Assembly: GCF_030409635.1 (NCBI RefSeq)
Contig: NZ_JAUFQF010000004.1
Location: forward strand, 1,398,241 to 1,462,240
DNA: 64,000 bases
Reading direction: 5' to 3'
DNA from: Vibrio agarivorans
GTDB lineage: Bacteria > Pseudomonadota > Gammaproteobacteria > Enterobacterales > Vibrionaceae
The notes below the pieces were generated by a model. That model saw only the letters and a program-made list of their open reading frames with translations, was not told the origin of the DNA and made no database searches. The stretch's first letter is position 1; every line of letters starts with the position of its first letter. A program made the position numbers and the translations under genes. Shown here in pieces: positions 36,455-48,285 of this stretch.

Positions 36455-38237
36455 ATGAGCATGTCGAAGCCACTTTCGATTACCGATGTGGTGCTGCGTG
36501 ATGCCCACCAATCGCTTTTTGCGACACGTATGCGCTTAGAAGATATGCTGCCTATCGCAGCAGAACTCGATAAGATCGGTTACTGGTCACTAGAAACTTG
36601 GGGTGGTGCAACGTTTGACTCGTGCATCCGTTTCTTGGGTGAAGACCCATGGGAGCGTTTGAGAGCACTAAAACAAGCGATGCCGGCAGATGCTACTGCG
36701 CGGTCAAAACCTCTTAGGCTATCGCCACTATGGTGACGACGTTGTAGAGAAGTTTGTTGAACGTGCGCATGCGAATGGTATGGATGTTTTCCGTATTTTT
36801 GATGCGATGAACGATGTGCGTAACTTCCAAACTGCGGTTAAAGCTGCTGTCGATGTTGGTGCGCATGCTCAAGGGACACTCTCTTATACAACGAGCCCTG
36901 TACACAACGCCGACACATGGGTTGACCTTGCCAAGCGTCTTGAAGACTTGGGTTGTCATTCTCTGTGTATCAAAGACATGTCTGGTCTGCTTAAGCCTTA
37001 TGAGGCAGAAGAGCTTATCACGCGCATTAAAGCTTCTTGTGATGTGCCACTTGCACTACATAGCCATGCAACCACAGGTTTATCGACGGCTACCGCAGTC
37101 AAAGCTGTCGAGGCGGGGATCGATATTCTTGATACCGCTATCTCTTCTATGAGTTGCACTTATGGGCATACCCCAACAGAAACGGTTGTTGCGATGCTGC
37201 AAGGCACAGAGCGCGACACCAATTTGAAATTGGATCAACTTGAGCCTATCGCCAGCTATTTCCGCAAAGTTCGTAAGAAGTACGCGAAGTTTGAAGGTCA
37301 GCTGAAAGGCGTGGATTCACGTATTCTTATTGCACAAGTGCCTGGCGGCATGCTGACGAATATGGAAAGCCAGCTAAAAGAGCAAGGCGCAGCTGATCGT
37401 ATCGATGAGGTACTTGAAGAGATCCCTCGCGTTCGTAAAGATCTGGGTTACATTCCATTGGTGACACCGACATCACAAATTGTCGGTACGCAAGCGGTGA
37501 TTAACGTGTTGACGGGGGAGCGCTATAAGAGCATCACTAAAGAAACTGCGGGTGTCTTAAAAGGCGAATATGGTGCTGCGCCAGCAGAGCTTAATGCAGA
37601 ACTTCAAGCCAAGGTGCTTGATGGTGGTGAGCCGATCACATGTCGCCCAGCGGATCTTATCGAAGACGAGTTGGATAACCTGACGACGGACTTGTTAGAA
37701 AAGGCGAAACAAGATGGTATTTCTCTTGCTGAAGACACGGCTGATGACGTTCTGACATACGCACTTTTCCCACAAGTTGGACTGAAATTCCTCAAGAACC
37801 GTCGCAACCCTGATGCGTTTGAGCCTGCGCCGACAGAGGCGGATGCCCAGCCTGCTCCAGCACCTCAAGCAGCTCCTGCTGCAGGTGGCATTGAAACTTA
37901 CAGTGTTAAAGTAGATGGCCAGGTTTACGACGTTGAAGTGGGTCCGCAAGGCCAGTTGACGTCTGTTGCTCCATCGACCGCAAGCGCACCAGCCGCCGCT
38001 CCTGCAGCACAACCAGCAGCGAATGCCGAGGCTGTGCCAGCACCATTGGCAGGTAACATTTTTAAAGTGAATGTTCAGGCGGGTGCACAAGTGGCCGAGG
38101 GTGATGTACTGCTGATCCTGGAGGCGATGAAGATGGAAACAGAGGTCCGTGCGGCGCGAGGTGGCGTAGTGCAAGATCTCCATGTAAAAGAAGGCGATTC
38201 GGTAACTGTCGGCGCTCCTTTGCTTAGTTTATCGTAA
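36455..38237 (+). pseudogene. oadA: Oxaloacetate decarboxylase alpha subunit OadA, frameshifted
   Basis: The biotin-dependent carboxyltransferase subunit of the Na+ pump. The first frame covers [19 protein letters not shown] to LKQAMP, then breaks near 36685. The second frame resumes at [19 protein letters not shown] (36690) and runs to the biotin domain with EAMKMETEV (lysine carrier) and the natural stop. Relatives have six residues between the M of AMP and the M of MLLRGQN (18 nt); only 7 nt are present, so an 11-nt deletion is the simplest cause. The first frame ends 19 codons later. Pro/Ala linkers before the biotin domain are normal. A consensus error cannot be excluded. Confidence 0.93.
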
Positions 38238-38246
38238 GGGAGAATC

Positions 38247-39377
38247 ATGGAAGGATTATTGATTCTCTGGTCTAGGACAGGGATAGCCAACTTTGAGTTT
38301 GGTCAGATATGCATGATCTTAGTCGGCTGTACGCTGCTGTTTCTTGCTATCCGTAAAGGTTTTGAGCCACTACTGCTACTGCCGATTGGTTTTGGCGCGG
38401 TGTTAGCGAATATTCCAAATGCGGGATTTACCGAACCGGGCGGCTTGCTCTACTACGTCTATTACATCGGTATTGAGTCTGGGGTTTTCCCGCTGTTGAT
38501 CTTTATGGGTGTCGGCGCGATGACGGATTTTGGCGCGCTGATCGCGAATCCGAAAACCTTGTGGTTAGGGGCGGCAGCACAGTTCGGGATCTTTGCTACT
38601 CTGTTCGGGGCAATCTTACTCAACTATGTGCCGGGTATGGAGTTTTCCATGCAAGATGCCTCGTCGATTGCAATTATTGGTGGTGCAGACGGGCCAACAG
38701 CGATCTTCTTGGCCAGTAAGCTCTCTCCAGATCTTCTCGGTGCTATCGCGGTTGCGGCATACAGCTATATGGCTCTGGTTCCGATCATTCAGCCACCGAT
38801 TATGAAAGCGCTGACTAATGAGGAAGAGCGTAAGATCAAAATGGCTCAACTACGTCATGTGAGCAAGGGTGAGAAGATCTTGTTCCCTATGGCGGTGTTG
38901 GTTATGACAATTCTGTTCCTGCCATCAGCTACGCCACTTGTCGGTATGTTCTGTTTGGGGAACCTGATGCGTGAAGCGGGGGTTGTGGATCGTTTATCAA
39001 AAACAGCGCAAAACGAGTTGATCAACATTGTAACGATCTTCTTGGGACTGGGGGTTGGCTCGAAGCTACAAGCAGAGCAGTTCTTGAACCTAGAAACGTT
39101 GGGTATTCTTGCCCTAGGTGCGGTTGCATTCAGTATTGGTACCGCTGCGGGTGTCCTAATGGCAAAATTGCTCAACAAGTTGTCGAAAGAAGACATCAAC
39201 CCATTGATTGGTGCGGCAGGGGTTTCTGCTGTACCAATGGCAGCGCGAGTAGTGAACAAGGTGGGCTTAGATGCTAACCCGCAAAACTTCTTGTTGATGC
39301 ATGCGATGGGACCAAACGTTGCAGGGGTTCTAGGCTCAGCGGTAGCCGCTGGTATTCTTCTTGCGCTTGTTGGGTAA
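38247..39377 (+). CDS. oadB: Oxaloacetate decarboxylase beta subunit OadB
   Basis: An integral membrane subunit that decarboxylates carboxybiotin and exports Na+. The 376 residues form about nine to eleven hydrophobic segments. The catalytic region includes [20 protein letters not shown] (with the conserved Asp), and the end reads [19 protein letters not shown]. It starts 9 bp after oadA. With oadA broken, the pump is probably non-functional even though OadB is intact. Confidence 0.95.
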   Translation: MEGLLILWSRTGIANFEFGQICMILVGCTLLFLAIRKGFEPLLLLPIGFGAVLANIPNAGFTEPGGLLYYVYYIGIESGVFPLLIFMGVGAMTDFGALIANPKTLWLGAAAQFGIFATLFGAILLNYVPGMEFSMQDASSIAIIGGADGPTAIFLASKLSPDLLGAIAVAAYSYMALVPIIQPPIMKALTNEEERKIKMAQLRHVSKGEKILFPMAVLVMTILFLPSATPLVGMFCLGNLMREAGVVDRLSKTAQNELINIVTIFLGLGVGSKLQAEQFLNLETLGILALGAVAFSIGTAAGVLMAKLLNKLSKEDINPLIGAAGVSAVPMAARVVNKVGLDANPQNFLLMHAMGPNVAGVLGSAVAAGILLALVG

Positions 39378-39495
39378 AGTTGGTTAATACAAGCGTTGGT
39401 TAGTGTCATACATTGACCAATAAGTGAAGAAATATCAGTAAATTGTCAAACTTCGTAAACAAACCGTACAGCGTGATGGTTTTACGATATATTCC

Positions 39496-39524
39496 AAGGG
39501 GTGCTGAAATGCACCCCTTTTTTT
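39496..39524 (+). terminator. Terminator of the oad operon
   Basis: AAGGGGTGC (39496-39504) and GCACCCCTT (39511-39519) with a 6-nt loop, followed by a T run. Confidence 0.9.
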
Positions 39525-39561
39525 GCTTTTCCCCCCACACTTTGGCACTTTTATTTCGCGA

Positions 39562-40023
39562 ATGACTGATTTCTTCTCTACTTTATTTTCAGAGGTTGCT
39601 CTTTGGTTCTCTGATTCGGCACTTTGGGTGTTATTTATTACCGGCTTTTTGAGTGCGACCTTATTACCCGGTGGCTCTGAGGCTAGTTTGATTGCGACCT
39701 TATCTCTTGGAACTTATTCACCGACTTGGATCATTATCGTTGCCACTATCGGTAATACCTTAGGCGGTATGACAAACTATCTGATCGGGCTTTGGATCCC
39801 AAATCGAACTGAGTCTGAAAAACATGGTCATAAAGCCATAGCTTATTTAAAAAAATATGGATATTGGTCGCTGCTTTTTAGCTGGCTACCAGTGATTGGC
39901 GATCCTTTGTGTCTCGCTGCTGGTTGGTTGAGGATGAACTTTTGGTTATCCACGCTTTTAGTCCTAATCGGTAAAGCAGCACGTTATTGTGTTCTCACCG
40001 CACTTTTTTACGGTTTTTTCTAA
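39562..40023 (+). CDS. YqaA-type inner membrane protein (DedA/SNARE-associated-like)
   Basis: A 153-residue membrane protein from ATG 39562 (MTDFFSTLFSEV); a longer reading from a TTG lies within the oad terminator and is rejected. It has about four hydrophobic helices, the conserved LPGGSEA loop, GNTLGGMTNYLIG and WLPVIGDPLCLAAGWLR, matching the YqaA branch of the DedA-like family. The function is not known; DedA relatives act in lipid-carrier flipping. The M16 protease gene follows 9 bp later. Confidence 0.82.
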   Translation: MTDFFSTLFSEVALWFSDSALWVLFITGFLSATLLPGGSEASLIATLSLGTYSPTWIIIVATIGNTLGGMTNYLIGLWIPNRTESEKHGHKAIAYLKKYGYWSLLFSWLPVIGDPLCLAAGWLRMNFWLSTLLVLIGKAARYCVLTALFYGFF

Positions 40024-40032
40024 GGGGAAACG

Positions 40033-42909
40033 ATGCGAGTTTTTAAGAAACACACCATGTTGGTGGGTTTAGTGTCTGCCACGGCTTTGCTTGGGTGCAG
40101 CCAAACTGAGAAGGTAGCAATACCAACGTCTTCTCTACCGGGAGGAATAACCTTAGTGGAGGAGTCTCTGCCTTCTACTGATGGTAAAGATATTAAAATC
40201 CCTTATGCAAAATATCGCCTTAATAATGGCTTAACCGTTGTGTTATCACCGGATAATTCAGACCCACTAGTGCATGTCGATGTTACATATCACGTGGGAT
40301 CCGCTCGTGAAGAGGTCGGTAAGTCAGGCTTCGCACATTTCTTTGAGCATATGATGTTCCAAGGGAGTCAGCATGTGGGTGATCAAGAGCATTTCCGCAT
40401 TGTGACGGAGGCCGGAGGTTCCCTAAACGGGACGACAAACCGTGACCGCACAAACTATTACCAAACAGTACCGTCCAATCAGCTAGAAAAGATCTTATGG
40501 TTGGAAGCTGATCGTATGGGGTTCTTGCTAGAGGCGGTGTCGCAGCGCAAGTTTGAAATTCAACGCGATACCGTCAAAAACGAGCGCGCGCAAAATTATG
40601 ACAACCGACCTTATGGCCTTATTTGGGAACGCATGGGTGAGGCGCTTTACCCAGAAGGTCACCCATATTCGTGGCAAACCATCGGCTATGTTGAAGATTT
40701 AGACCGTGTTGATGTCAATGACCTTAAAGCCTTTTTCTTGCGATGGTATGGCCCCAATAACGCAGTGATCACCATTGGTGGTGATATCGATAGTCAGAAG
40801 ACCTTAGAGTGGATCAATAAGTACTTTGGTTCGATTCCGCAAGGGCCAGAGGTACAAGCTGCACCAAAGCAGCCAGTTACGCTTGAAGAGAAGCGTTTCA
40901 TTACCTTAGAAGACCGTATCCAGCAGCCGATGTTAGTGCTCGGTTGGTCAACCGAATATCGAGGCTCAGAGCAGCAGGTGAACCTCGATATGCTCGCTAG
41001 CGCGCTAGGTAGTGGAGCCAACAGTGAGCTGTATCAGAAGCTCGTCAAAACGCGTAAAGCCGTTGATGCGGGTGCATTTCATGATTGTGGTGAACTTGCC
41101 TGTACCTTCTATGTCTACGCGATGGGAGCATCGGGTGAGCAAGGTCAGCTTGATGAGCTTTATTCTGAAGTCATGCAGGTGATGGATGACTTTGCTGATA
41201 AAGGGGTAGCAGAAGAGCGCTTAGAGCAAATCACAGGTCAAGCTGAAGCAAGCGCTGTATTTGCGCTGCAAAGTGTTCGCGGTAAAGTCTCTCAGCTTGC
41301 ATCCAATGAAACCTTCTATCAGCAGCCAGACCGAATTCAGAGCGAGCTAGAAAAGATTCGTGCGGCTAATAAACAAGGCGTTGACCAAGCTTATCAATCA
41401 TTTATCGCGAACAAGCCTTACGTTGCATTGAGTGTTGTGCCTAGAGGTCAAACTGATAAGGCGGTTAAACAAGCGACATTTACCACGCCACCACGAACGT
41501 TGCCGGAGTATACCAAGGTTGATGCAAGCACCTTAGATTATCGCACCGTTGAGGACAACTTTGATCGCAGTGTGATGCCTGAGGTGTCAGAAGGGGTGAC
41601 AGCACAACTTCCGGATCTATATGACTTCTATTTTAATAACGGCATAGAAGTATTGGGTACAGCTAACAAGGAGACGCCAACAACCGCGATCCAGCTTTAT
41701 ATTCCTGCAGGTGAGCGCCAGGTGGCGCGTGGCAAAGAAGGGTTAGCGAGCTTGACCGCTTCGTTAGTTCAAGAGGGCAGCCAAGACCGCAGTCTTGAAG
41801 AGCTCAAGGCCGAACTTGATAAGCTCGGTAGTTCAATCTCAGTCTCTTCAGCAAGTTACTCAACCGTGGTGACGGTTTCTGCTCTGACGGCAAACTTAGA
41901 GCCAACACTGAATATTGTCAAAGAGGTACTGTTCACACCTGCGCTAGAGCAGGATGATTTTGACCGCCTCAAGCAGCAAATGATTGAGGGAGTGGTGTAT
42001 CAGCAACAAAAACCTACTTGGCTAGCCTCACAAGCAACACGCCAAGTGCTGTATGGAGACTCGATTTTTGCACGCTCTAATGATGGCACGCTTGAGTCGA
42101 TCGAGCGCCTAACGTTGGATGATGTAAAACAGTTCTTTACAACACACTACACACCGCATGGCACGCAAGCGGTTGTGGTTTCGGATCTGAGCGCTCGTGA
42201 AGTACGTTCTCAATTGAGCTTTTTACGTGAATGGCAGGGAGAGGCTTCACCACTGATTCAACCTGAAGTGCTGCCTAAGTTAGGTGAGCAAACGATTTAT
42301 TTAGTTGATAAGCCGAACGCGCCACAAAGTATTGTCCGTTTTGTGCGTCAGGGGCTACCTTTTGATGCGACTGGAGAGGTCTATCGCACATCTTTAGCGA
42401 ACTTTAACTTGGCGGGGAACTTTAACAGCCGCCTTAATCAGAACTTACGTGAAGACAAAGGCTATACCTATGGTGCGAGTGGGTATTTTGCGGCAAACCG
42501 GGAAGTGGGAGCCGTGGTCTTCAATGCGCAAGTTCGAGCAGACACGACGATTCCTTCTCTAGTTGAAATGCAAAAGGAGCTAGCAAACTACAGTGAAAAT
42601 GGCATGACAGATCAAGAGCTTGAGTTTATGCGTTTAGCCGTAGGTCAGCAGGATGCTTTGAAGTATGAAACACCTTCGCAAAAGGCAGGGTTGCTCAGCT
42701 CAATTTTGATCTACGGTCTTGATGAAGATTATCTTAAGCAGCGCAATGAGATTGTCAGCACCGTCAGCAAGGATGAATTAAATGCCCTAGCTAAGAAGTG
42801 GTTTACCCCAAGTGACTACCAGATCATTGTGGTTGGAGATGCTGAAAATCTTAAGCCTCAGCTAGAAGCACTAAATATTCCCGTAGTCGAGCTTGAAATA
42901 CTCCACTAA
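40033..42909 (+). CDS. M16-family zinc metalloprotease lipoprotein
   Basis: A 958-residue, two-domain insulinase-type protease. The signal peptide ends in the lipobox LLGC (Cys22), so it is membrane anchored and periplasmic. The active domain has the inverted zinc motif H102-F-F-E105-H106 and the downstream glutamate E184 ([10 protein letters not shown]). The C-terminal half repeats the fold without the motif and includes the R/Y substrate element [20 protein letters not shown]. Usual length for a fused M16 pair. GGGGAAACG lies upstream of the ATG. Confidence 0.92.
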   Translation: MRVFKKHTMLVGLVSATALLGCSQTEKVAIPTSSLPGGITLVEESLPSTDGKDIKIPYAKYRLNNGLTVVLSPDNSDPLVHVDVTYHVGSAREEVGKSGFAHFFEHMMFQGSQHVGDQEHFRIVTEAGGSLNGTTNRDRTNYYQTVPSNQLEKILWLEADRMGFLLEAVSQRKFEIQRDTVKNERAQNYDNRPYGLIWERMGEALYPEGHPYSWQTIGYVEDLDRVDVNDLKAFFLRWYGPNNAVITIGGDIDSQKTLEWINKYFGSIPQGPEVQAAPKQPVTLEEKRFITLEDRIQQPMLVLGWSTEYRGSEQQVNLDMLASALGSGANSELYQKLVKTRKAVDAGAFHDCGELACTFYVYAMGASGEQGQLDELYSEVMQVMDDFADKGVAEERLEQITGQAEASAVFALQSVRGKVSQLASNETFYQQPDRIQSELEKIRAANKQGVDQAYQSFIANKPYVALSVVPRGQTDKAVKQATFTTPPRTLPEYTKVDASTLDYRTVEDNFDRSVMPEVSEGVTAQLPDLYDFYFNNGIEVLGTANKETPTTAIQLYIPAGERQVARGKEGLASLTASLVQEGSQDRSLEELKAELDKLGSSISVSSASYSTVVTVSALTANLEPTLNIVKEVLFTPALEQDDFDRLKQQMIEGVVYQQQKPTWLASQATRQVLYGDSIFARSNDGTLESIERLTLDDVKQFFTTHYTPHGTQAVVVSDLSAREVRSQLSFLREWQGEASPLIQPEVLPKLGEQTIYLVDKPNAPQSIVRFVRQGLPFDATGEVYRTSLANFNLAGNFNSRLNQNLREDKGYTYGASGYFAANREVGAVVFNAQVRADTTIPSLVEMQKELANYSENGMTDQELEFMRLAVGQQDALKYETPSQKAGLLSSILIYGLDEDYLKQRNEIVSTVSKDELNALAKKWFTPSDYQIIVVGDAENLKPQLEALNIPVVELEILH

Positions 42910-43049
42910 AATACCAATATACAAAACAATTATGCCTTCTCTACTATGCCTTATATCTACATGGTGGGAAGGCTCGTCCCGATTGCTGCCTTATCTCTAT
43001 ATCTGTATTTCGATATAAAGGCGCAAACCCAACAATAAGTGATTGTGTT

Positions 43050-44615
43050 TTGACTAATTTTGTTGCCCGCTTGGAGCGAATCACCCAGCACACCCAAGTA
43101 TTCAATGACTACACTCGAGGTGTCGAGCGCGAAACCCTGCGCTATCAGGAAGATGGATCTTTAGCACAAAGCTCTCATCCCTCATCACTCGGTTCTGCCT
43201 ATTCAAATCAGTGGATCACGACTGACTTTGCAGAGTCGTTGTTGGAGTTTATTACTCCTGTAAGCCATTCGGTTGATGATCTGATGGCTCAGCTAAAAGA
43301 CGTTCATCATTTCACACAAACCAAGTTGAATGACGAGTCAATGTGGCCTCTATCGATGCCATGCTTTGTTTCCAGCGAAGACAACATCGAGTTGGCACAA
43401 TATGGCACCTCTAACTCTGGACGTATGAAAACCTTGTATCGTGAAGGCTTGAAGCGCCGCTATGGCAGCTTGATGCAGATCATTTCGGGTGTGCACTTTA
43501 ACTTCTCATTCCCTGAAACGTTTTGGGATGCTCTTTATGGTGAGCAGAGTGAACAAGAGCGTGAAGTGAGCAAGTCAGAGGCGTACTTTGGCGTGATTCG
43601 TAACTACTACCGATTTGGCTGGTTAATTCCTTACTTCTTTGGTGCGTCGCCAGCGTTGTGCTCTTCATTTATTCAGGGGCGTGACACCAAGCTGCCGTTT
43701 GAAAATATCGGTGAAACTCTATTCTTACCAAACGCAACGTCATTACGTCTGAGCGATTTGGGTTATACCAACAGCGCACAGAGTGTATTGCGTATTGGTT
43801 TTAATAGCCTAGAGCAGTACCTTGAAGGCTTAAACAAAGCGATAAAAACGCCATCGGAAGAGTTTGCTGAAATCGGAGTCAAAGTGGATGGTGAATACCG
43901 TCAGCTGAACAGTAATGTGCTGCAAATTGAAAACGAGCTTTATGCACCTATTCGTCCAAAGCGAGTGGCACGTAGTGGTGAGAAACCGTCAGAAGCTCTA
44001 GAGCGTGGTGGGGTCGAGTACATAGAAGTACGTTCATTGGACGTTAACCCGTTTAGCCCTGTCGGCATCGATGAAGATCAGGTTCGTTTCCTTGACCTGT
44101 TCCTAACTTGGACAGCGTTAACAGACTCTGACCCTATGGACGACTGTGAGTTGACGTGTTGGCGAGAGAACTGGAACAAGGTTATTACTGATGGTCGTAA
44201 AGTGGGTCTTGAGCTGACTATTGGCTGCCAAGGTGAGGTTCTAACGCTACAAGAGTGGGCTAAGCGAGTCTTTGTAGAGTTACGCCAAATTGCTGTGCAA
44301 ATGGACAATGCGCAGGGCGGTACCGAATACCAGAAAGTGTGTGACAAGTTGTCTCAGTGGATTGATAACCCAGAGCTTACTATCTCGGGTCAGTTACTTG
44401 AGAAGACCAAGCAAGCTGGCGGTATTGGTGCGGTAGGTAAAGAGCTTGGCAAAGGGTTTAAGCAGACCCACTTGAGCCATAACTATCAGTTCTATTCGCA
44501 GCAAGAGATGGAAGCGGAAGTTGAACGCTCGATCAGTGCACAAAAGCAGACGGAAAATCAAGACACCTTAACATTTGATGAGTATCTTAATCAGTACTTT
44601 GACTATTTAAAATAA
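43050..44615 (+). CDS. gshA: Glutamate--cysteine ligase GshA
   Basis: First, rate-limiting step of glutathione synthesis. The 521-residue protein is the proteobacterial type, with [44 protein letters not shown] and [14 protein letters not shown]. The start is a TTG ([11 protein letters not shown]) that matches the family N-terminus; no ATG lies nearby. A 140-bp gap separates it from the M16 protease gene, and a lipoprotein gene follows 10 bp later. Confidence 0.94.
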   Translation: MTNFVARLERITQHTQVFNDYTRGVERETLRYQEDGSLAQSSHPSSLGSAYSNQWITTDFAESLLEFITPVSHSVDDLMAQLKDVHHFTQTKLNDESMWPLSMPCFVSSEDNIELAQYGTSNSGRMKTLYREGLKRRYGSLMQIISGVHFNFSFPETFWDALYGEQSEQEREVSKSEAYFGVIRNYYRFGWLIPYFFGASPALCSSFIQGRDTKLPFENIGETLFLPNATSLRLSDLGYTNSAQSVLRIGFNSLEQYLEGLNKAIKTPSEEFAEIGVKVDGEYRQLNSNVLQIENELYAPIRPKRVARSGEKPSEALERGGVEYIEVRSLDVNPFSPVGIDEDQVRFLDLFLTWTALTDSDPMDDCELTCWRENWNKVITDGRKVGLELTIGCQGEVLTLQEWAKRVFVELRQIAVQMDNAQGGTEYQKVCDKLSQWIDNPELTISGQLLEKTKQAGGIGAVGKELGKGFKQTHLSHNYQFYSQQEMEAEVERSISAQKQTENQDTLTFDEYLNQYFDYLK

Positions 44616-44625
44616 AAGGTTAGGG

Positions 44626-45243
44626 ATGAAACGAACCACTGCGAGTAAGGGATTACTTAGCGTAGTCGCACTTACTGTTTTAGCAGGATGTGCGACGCCA
44701 CCACCTTCAAATCAAAATAATATCTGTGAGATCTTTCGCGAACACTCGAGTTGGTATAAAGATGCAGTGAAAATGGAAGAGAAGTGGGGGACCCCGATAA
44801 ACGTTGCTATGGCGTTTATGAAGCAAGAGAGTAGTTTTCGTCATGATGCAAGACCGCCTAAGAAGTACATTTTAGGTTTTATCCCATGGGGGCGCTCTAG
44901 CACAGCTTATGGTTACGCTCAGGCTCAAGACCCTGCTTGGTCTGACTTTCAATCTGCGACCAAACACGGTGGTTCTCGTACCAACTATGGCGACTCGATG
45001 ATGTTTATTGGTTGGTACACGAGTGAGACACGCCGTCAGCTCGGTGTGTCATTATGGGACCCATATAATCAATACCTTGCCTATCATGAAGGCCGGGGTG
45101 GTTATAAGCGAAAAACCTATAGCTCTAAACCTTGGCTGATCAAGGTTGCGCGCAATGTTGAGCAACAAGCCAAAGACTATGGATGGCAACTCAAGCAGTG
45201 CCGAGATGAATTAGAGAGAGGCCGCCGCTGGTGGTTTTTCTAA
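44626..45243 (+). CDS. Lytic transglycosylase-like (SLT) lipoprotein
   Basis: A 205-residue lipoprotein with lipobox VLAGC (Cys22), then a single SLT-type domain: the catalytic glutamate E68 lies in AMAFMKQESSF, followed by STAYGYAQAQDPAW and YLAYHEGRGGY. It should cleave peptidoglycan glycan strands at the outer membrane, or be a related hydrolase. It sits between gshA and luxS, the usual place in Vibrio. Confidence 0.88.
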   Translation: MKRTTASKGLLSVVALTVLAGCATPPPSNQNNICEIFREHSSWYKDAVKMEEKWGTPINVAMAFMKQESSFRHDARPPKKYILGFIPWGRSSTAYGYAQAQDPAWSDFQSATKHGGSRTNYGDSMMFIGWYTSETRRQLGVSLWDPYNQYLAYHEGRGGYKRKTYSSKPWLIKVARNVEQQAKDYGWQLKQCRDELERGRRWWFF

Positions 45244-45276
45244 ACGAACAAACAATAGATTAGTGAGAGAAACAGG

Positions 45277-45795
45277 ATGCCTTTACTAGATAGTTTTACC
45301 GTTGACCACACTCGCATGAATGCGCCAGCTGTGCGTGTTGCGAAAACCATGCAAACGCCAAAGGGTGATACGATTACCGTTTTTGACTTGCGCTTTACAG
45401 CTCCGAACAAAGATATCCTATCGGAAAAAGGGATCCATACTCTAGAGCACCTCTACGCGGGCTTTATGCGTGCGCACCTTAATGGTGATTCAGTAGAGAT
45501 TATTGATATCTCTCCAATGGGATGCCGCACTGGCTTCTACATGAGCTTAATCGGCACGCCAACTGAGGCAGATGTTGCTGCTGCGTGGACAGCATCAATG
45601 CAGGATGTGTTGAAGGTAGAAAGCCAAAACAAGATCCCTGAGCTGAACGAATATCAGTGTGGTACTGCAGCGATGCATTCACTAGATGACGCAAAAGCTA
45701 TTGCAACAGCAATTCTTGATGCTGGTATCAGTGTGAATAAGAATGATGAGTTGGCACTACCAGAGTCGATGCTCCAAGAGTTGAAGGTTGACTAA
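45277..45795 (+). CDS. luxS: S-ribosylhomocysteine lyase LuxS
   Basis: Splits S-ribosylhomocysteine into homocysteine and DPD, the precursor of autoinducer-2, the Vibrio quorum-sensing signal. The 172-residue protein has the metal motif H54-T-L-E-H58 (HTLEHLYAG), the third ligand C128 ([11 protein letters not shown]) and the catalytic C83 ([12 protein letters not shown]). A good site (GAGAGAAACAGG) precedes the ATG. A long terminator follows. Confidence 0.98.
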   Translation: MPLLDSFTVDHTRMNAPAVRVAKTMQTPKGDTITVFDLRFTAPNKDILSEKGIHTLEHLYAGFMRAHLNGDSVEIIDISPMGCRTGFYMSLIGTPTEADVAAAWTASMQDVLKVESQNKIPELNEYQCGTAAMHSLDDAKAIATAILDAGISVNKNDELALPESMLQELKVD

Positions 45796-45847
45796 TCTTC
45801 GCCATCTTGAATTGAAGACATTCGAATAGAAGAAAGTCAAACAGAAT

Positions 45848-45882
45848 AAGGGCGTGTCATAAATAATGACACGCCCTTTTTA
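45848..45882 (+). terminator. Terminator of luxS
   Basis: A 13-bp perfect stem (45848-45860 with 45866-45878) and a T run on the plus strand. It lies between convergent luxS and the corB-like gene and may stop both. Confidence 0.9.
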
Positions 45883-45916
45883 TAATGGGGTTTTACTCGA
45901 CCCACGCTCAGTTTGA

Positions 45917-47197
45917 CTAAGAGGCTTTCTTTTGTGTTTTGGGTGGGTAAACCTTTACCAACTTTATCTTGTTTTCATCAACTTCGATGATTTCCATCAG
46001 CATGCCTGAGACGCGTACACTCACCTGGCTTTGCGGAATATCTTCTAAATGCTCGAGAATAAGCCCATTCAACGTGCGAGGACCATCAGTAGGTAGAGTC
46101 CACTTAAGACCTTTGTTGATGTCACGAATATTCGCACTACCTTCAATCACAAAGCTACCATCTTGCTGCGGGGTGATCTCATCAGAAAGGCTAGGGGCTA
46201 TCGAGGTGGTAAACTCCCCCACAATTTCTTCGAGAATGTCTTCTAAGGTGATAAGACCCACGATGTCACCATACTCATCCACAATCAGGCCAATACGCTC
46301 TTTGTTGCGCTGGAACTTGAGTAGCTGAACATTGAGTGGTGTTGCTTCAGGGATAAAGTAGATTTCATCCGCTGAGCGGAGTAAAGTCTCTTTGTTGAAC
46401 TCATTTTTTTCTAGCATTAAGCGATAGGCTTGACGCAGGCTTAGCATACCAACCACTTCATCAATCTGATCACGATACAGTACGATTCGACCATGTGGTG
46501 AGTGAGTCAGCTGACGTACGATAGACTTCCAGTCGTCATTGATATCGATACCCGTAATTTCATTACGTGGGATCATCAAGTCATTTACCGTCACGTGCTC
46601 AAGGTCAAGAATCGATACCAACATGTCTTGGTGGCGGCGTGGGATCATGCTGCCCGCTTCTGCGACGACCGTTCGCAACTCCTCAGTGCTGAGGTGGTCC
46701 TCAACCGTGTGTGACGCATTGAAGCCAAGCAGGCGAATAAACCCGTTGGTAATAAAGTTCACCAAAATGACCAGCGGCGAGAGCAGCTTCATCAGTAGAG
46801 AAAGTAAAATGCTGCTTGCGTACGAGACGCGCTCTGGGTGAATCGCCGCGATTGTTTTAGGTGTGACTTCGGCAAAAACCAATACAACTAGTGTGAGCAA
46901 ACCTGTCGCAATGGCAACGCCGACATCACCATAGAGTCGAAGGCCAATAACAGTAGCGATAGCTGAAGCAAGAATATTGACAAGGTTGTTACCGATCAAG
47001 ATAAGACCGATAAGGCGATCGGGGCGACTAAGAAGCTTCTCTACACGTTTTGCTCCTTTATGGCCTGACTTTGCTAAGTGCCTAAGGCGGTAGCGGTTGA
47101 GAGACATCATCCCTGTCTCTGAACCTGAAAAGTATCCTGATATAACAATTAGGGCGGCGAGTATGGCGAACAAAATGCCAGTCGATATGTCGTCCAA
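45917..47197 (-). CDS. CNNM/CorC-family membrane protein (CorB/YfjD-like)
   Basis: A 426-residue inner-membrane protein implicated in Mg2+/Co2+ transport. The N-terminal DUF21 domain has three or four helices (residues about 5-150, including YFSGSETGMMSLNRYRLRHL), then a CBS pair (VNDLMIPRNEITGIDI and later VDEYGDIVGLITLEDILEEI) and a C-terminal CorC/HlyC domain (GSFVIEGSANIRDINK). In E. coli the homologues lie next to ypjD and ffh, as here. Confidence 0.9.
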   Translation of the reverse strand: MDDISTGILFAILAALIVISGYFSGSETGMMSLNRYRLRHLAKSGHKGAKRVEKLLSRPDRLIGLILIGNNLVNILASAIATVIGLRLYGDVGVAIATGLLTLVVLVFAEVTPKTIAAIHPERVSYASSILLSLLMKLLSPLVILVNFITNGFIRLLGFNASHTVEDHLSTEELRTVVAEAGSMIPRRHQDMLVSILDLEHVTVNDLMIPRNEITGIDINDDWKSIVRQLTHSPHGRIVLYRDQIDEVVGMLSLRQAYRLMLEKNEFNKETLLRSADEIYFIPEATPLNVQLLKFQRNKERIGLIVDEYGDIVGLITLEDILEEIVGEFTTSIAPSLSDEITPQQDGSFVIEGSANIRDINKGLKWTLPTDGPRTLNGLILEHLEDIPQSQVSVRVSGMLMEIIEVDENKIKLVKVYPPKTQKKAS

Positions 47198-47278
47198 TGT
47201 GTTAGGTGTCCTTAATTACAGTTTTGGTTAATTTATGTCCAACTCTTCCCAGAGTGTCAAGTTTCGATTGTCATCCTG

Positions 47279-48073
47279 TTAAGTGAGGATGATCTCTTTT
47301 ACAAAGCGGCTACCAAAATAAGCAAGAGTGAGAAGGGCGGCACCAGCGAGAGCAAACCAAGTGATTTTCTTACCACGCCAGCCTTGGCGGTAATGTCCCC
47401 ATAACAGCACAACATAGACAATCCAAGCGATAAACGAGAGAACAGCTTTGTGAGCTTTGCCTTGAGCGAACATGTCATAGACAAACCCATACCCTGTCAT
47501 TAGTGTCAGAGTCAGTAAAACGGTGCCCACCGTAATGATCTTAAACAGCTGTCGCTCAACTAACATCAAAGGAGGCAGGTTAGGGTTAATCGCGAGTGCT
47601 TTCTTTTTCTTCAGCTTTTGATCCAGCCACGCTAGCTGAAGGGCATATAAGGCCCCAATTGTCAGCGTAGAATAGGCGAACAAAGCTAAAGAAATATGAA
47701 TTAACAAACTTGGCGCATGCTCTAGGTGGGTAATAAAAGAGCCGGGCAAGAAGGCTGAAGCGAGCAGATTGATAATGGCAAACCCATAAGCTACGGGTAG
47801 CAAGAACCACACTCGAATCTTAAGCATTGAAAGGCTCAGTGCAAAGGTAACAATGAAACTGATTAGGGAAGCGACGTTTAGGATACGAAGGTTTTGCCCA
47901 GAACCATCGAGAATCAAGTCACTCAATAGCCATCCGTGAAGCACCAAAGCAGATACAGCGCTGATAAACACTGCTTTTGAGCGGATTCCCGTTTGTTGGA
48001 TCAGTCCGGGAATGATGGTGGCGATGGCAGCAGCGTAAAAAAGAGCTGCAGCAAGAGCGATGATTTGGTCCAT
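47279..48073 (-). CDS. ypjD: YpjD-like inner membrane protein (CcsA/cytochrome c assembly family)
   Basis: 264 residues from the ATG at 48073 (MDQIIALAAALFYAAAIATI), almost wholly hydrophobic, with about eight helices and the CcsA-family segment IHISLALFAYSTLTIGALYALQ. In E. coli this protein (YpjD/CorE) is encoded beside corB and ffh; a role with CorB in divalent cation handling has been proposed. The longer reading from 48175 adds a hydrophilic tail and is not favoured. Confidence 0.86.
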   Translation of the reverse strand: MDQIIALAAALFYAAAIATIIPGLIQQTGIRSKAVFISAVSALVLHGWLLSDLILDGSGQNLRILNVASLISFIVTFALSLSMLKIRVWFLLPVAYGFAIINLLASAFLPGSFITHLEHAPSLLIHISLALFAYSTLTIGALYALQLAWLDQKLKKKKALAINPNLPPLMLVERQLFKIITVGTVLLTLTLMTGYGFVYDMFAQGKAHKAVLSFIAWIVYVVLLWGHYRQGWRGKKITWFALAGAALLTLAYFGSRFVKEIILT

Positions 48074-48285
48074 TATTCTAGAGTATTCTCTGAGCGTCTT
48101 GGTTAGAACCGCAAAGCGTATTCTTACTTGAATGTCAGTAGTATAACGTGCATCCCTCTTTGGGGCTATCAGCAATCTTGCTGATTATTGAGTGATTTAG
48201 ACACCGATCCGGTCGCAAGGGTGTGAAGCCGAGGTTGGCTAAGGTATACTCATAGTAATGATCGCACAAAAGCGAAGAGAGAAAG

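Noticed and set aside
36690..38237. Independent carboxylase gene starting at MLLRGQN
   Set aside because: It begins in the middle of the OadA carboxyltransferase domain and is preceded in another frame by the missing N-terminus, so it is the 3' part of a frameshifted gene.
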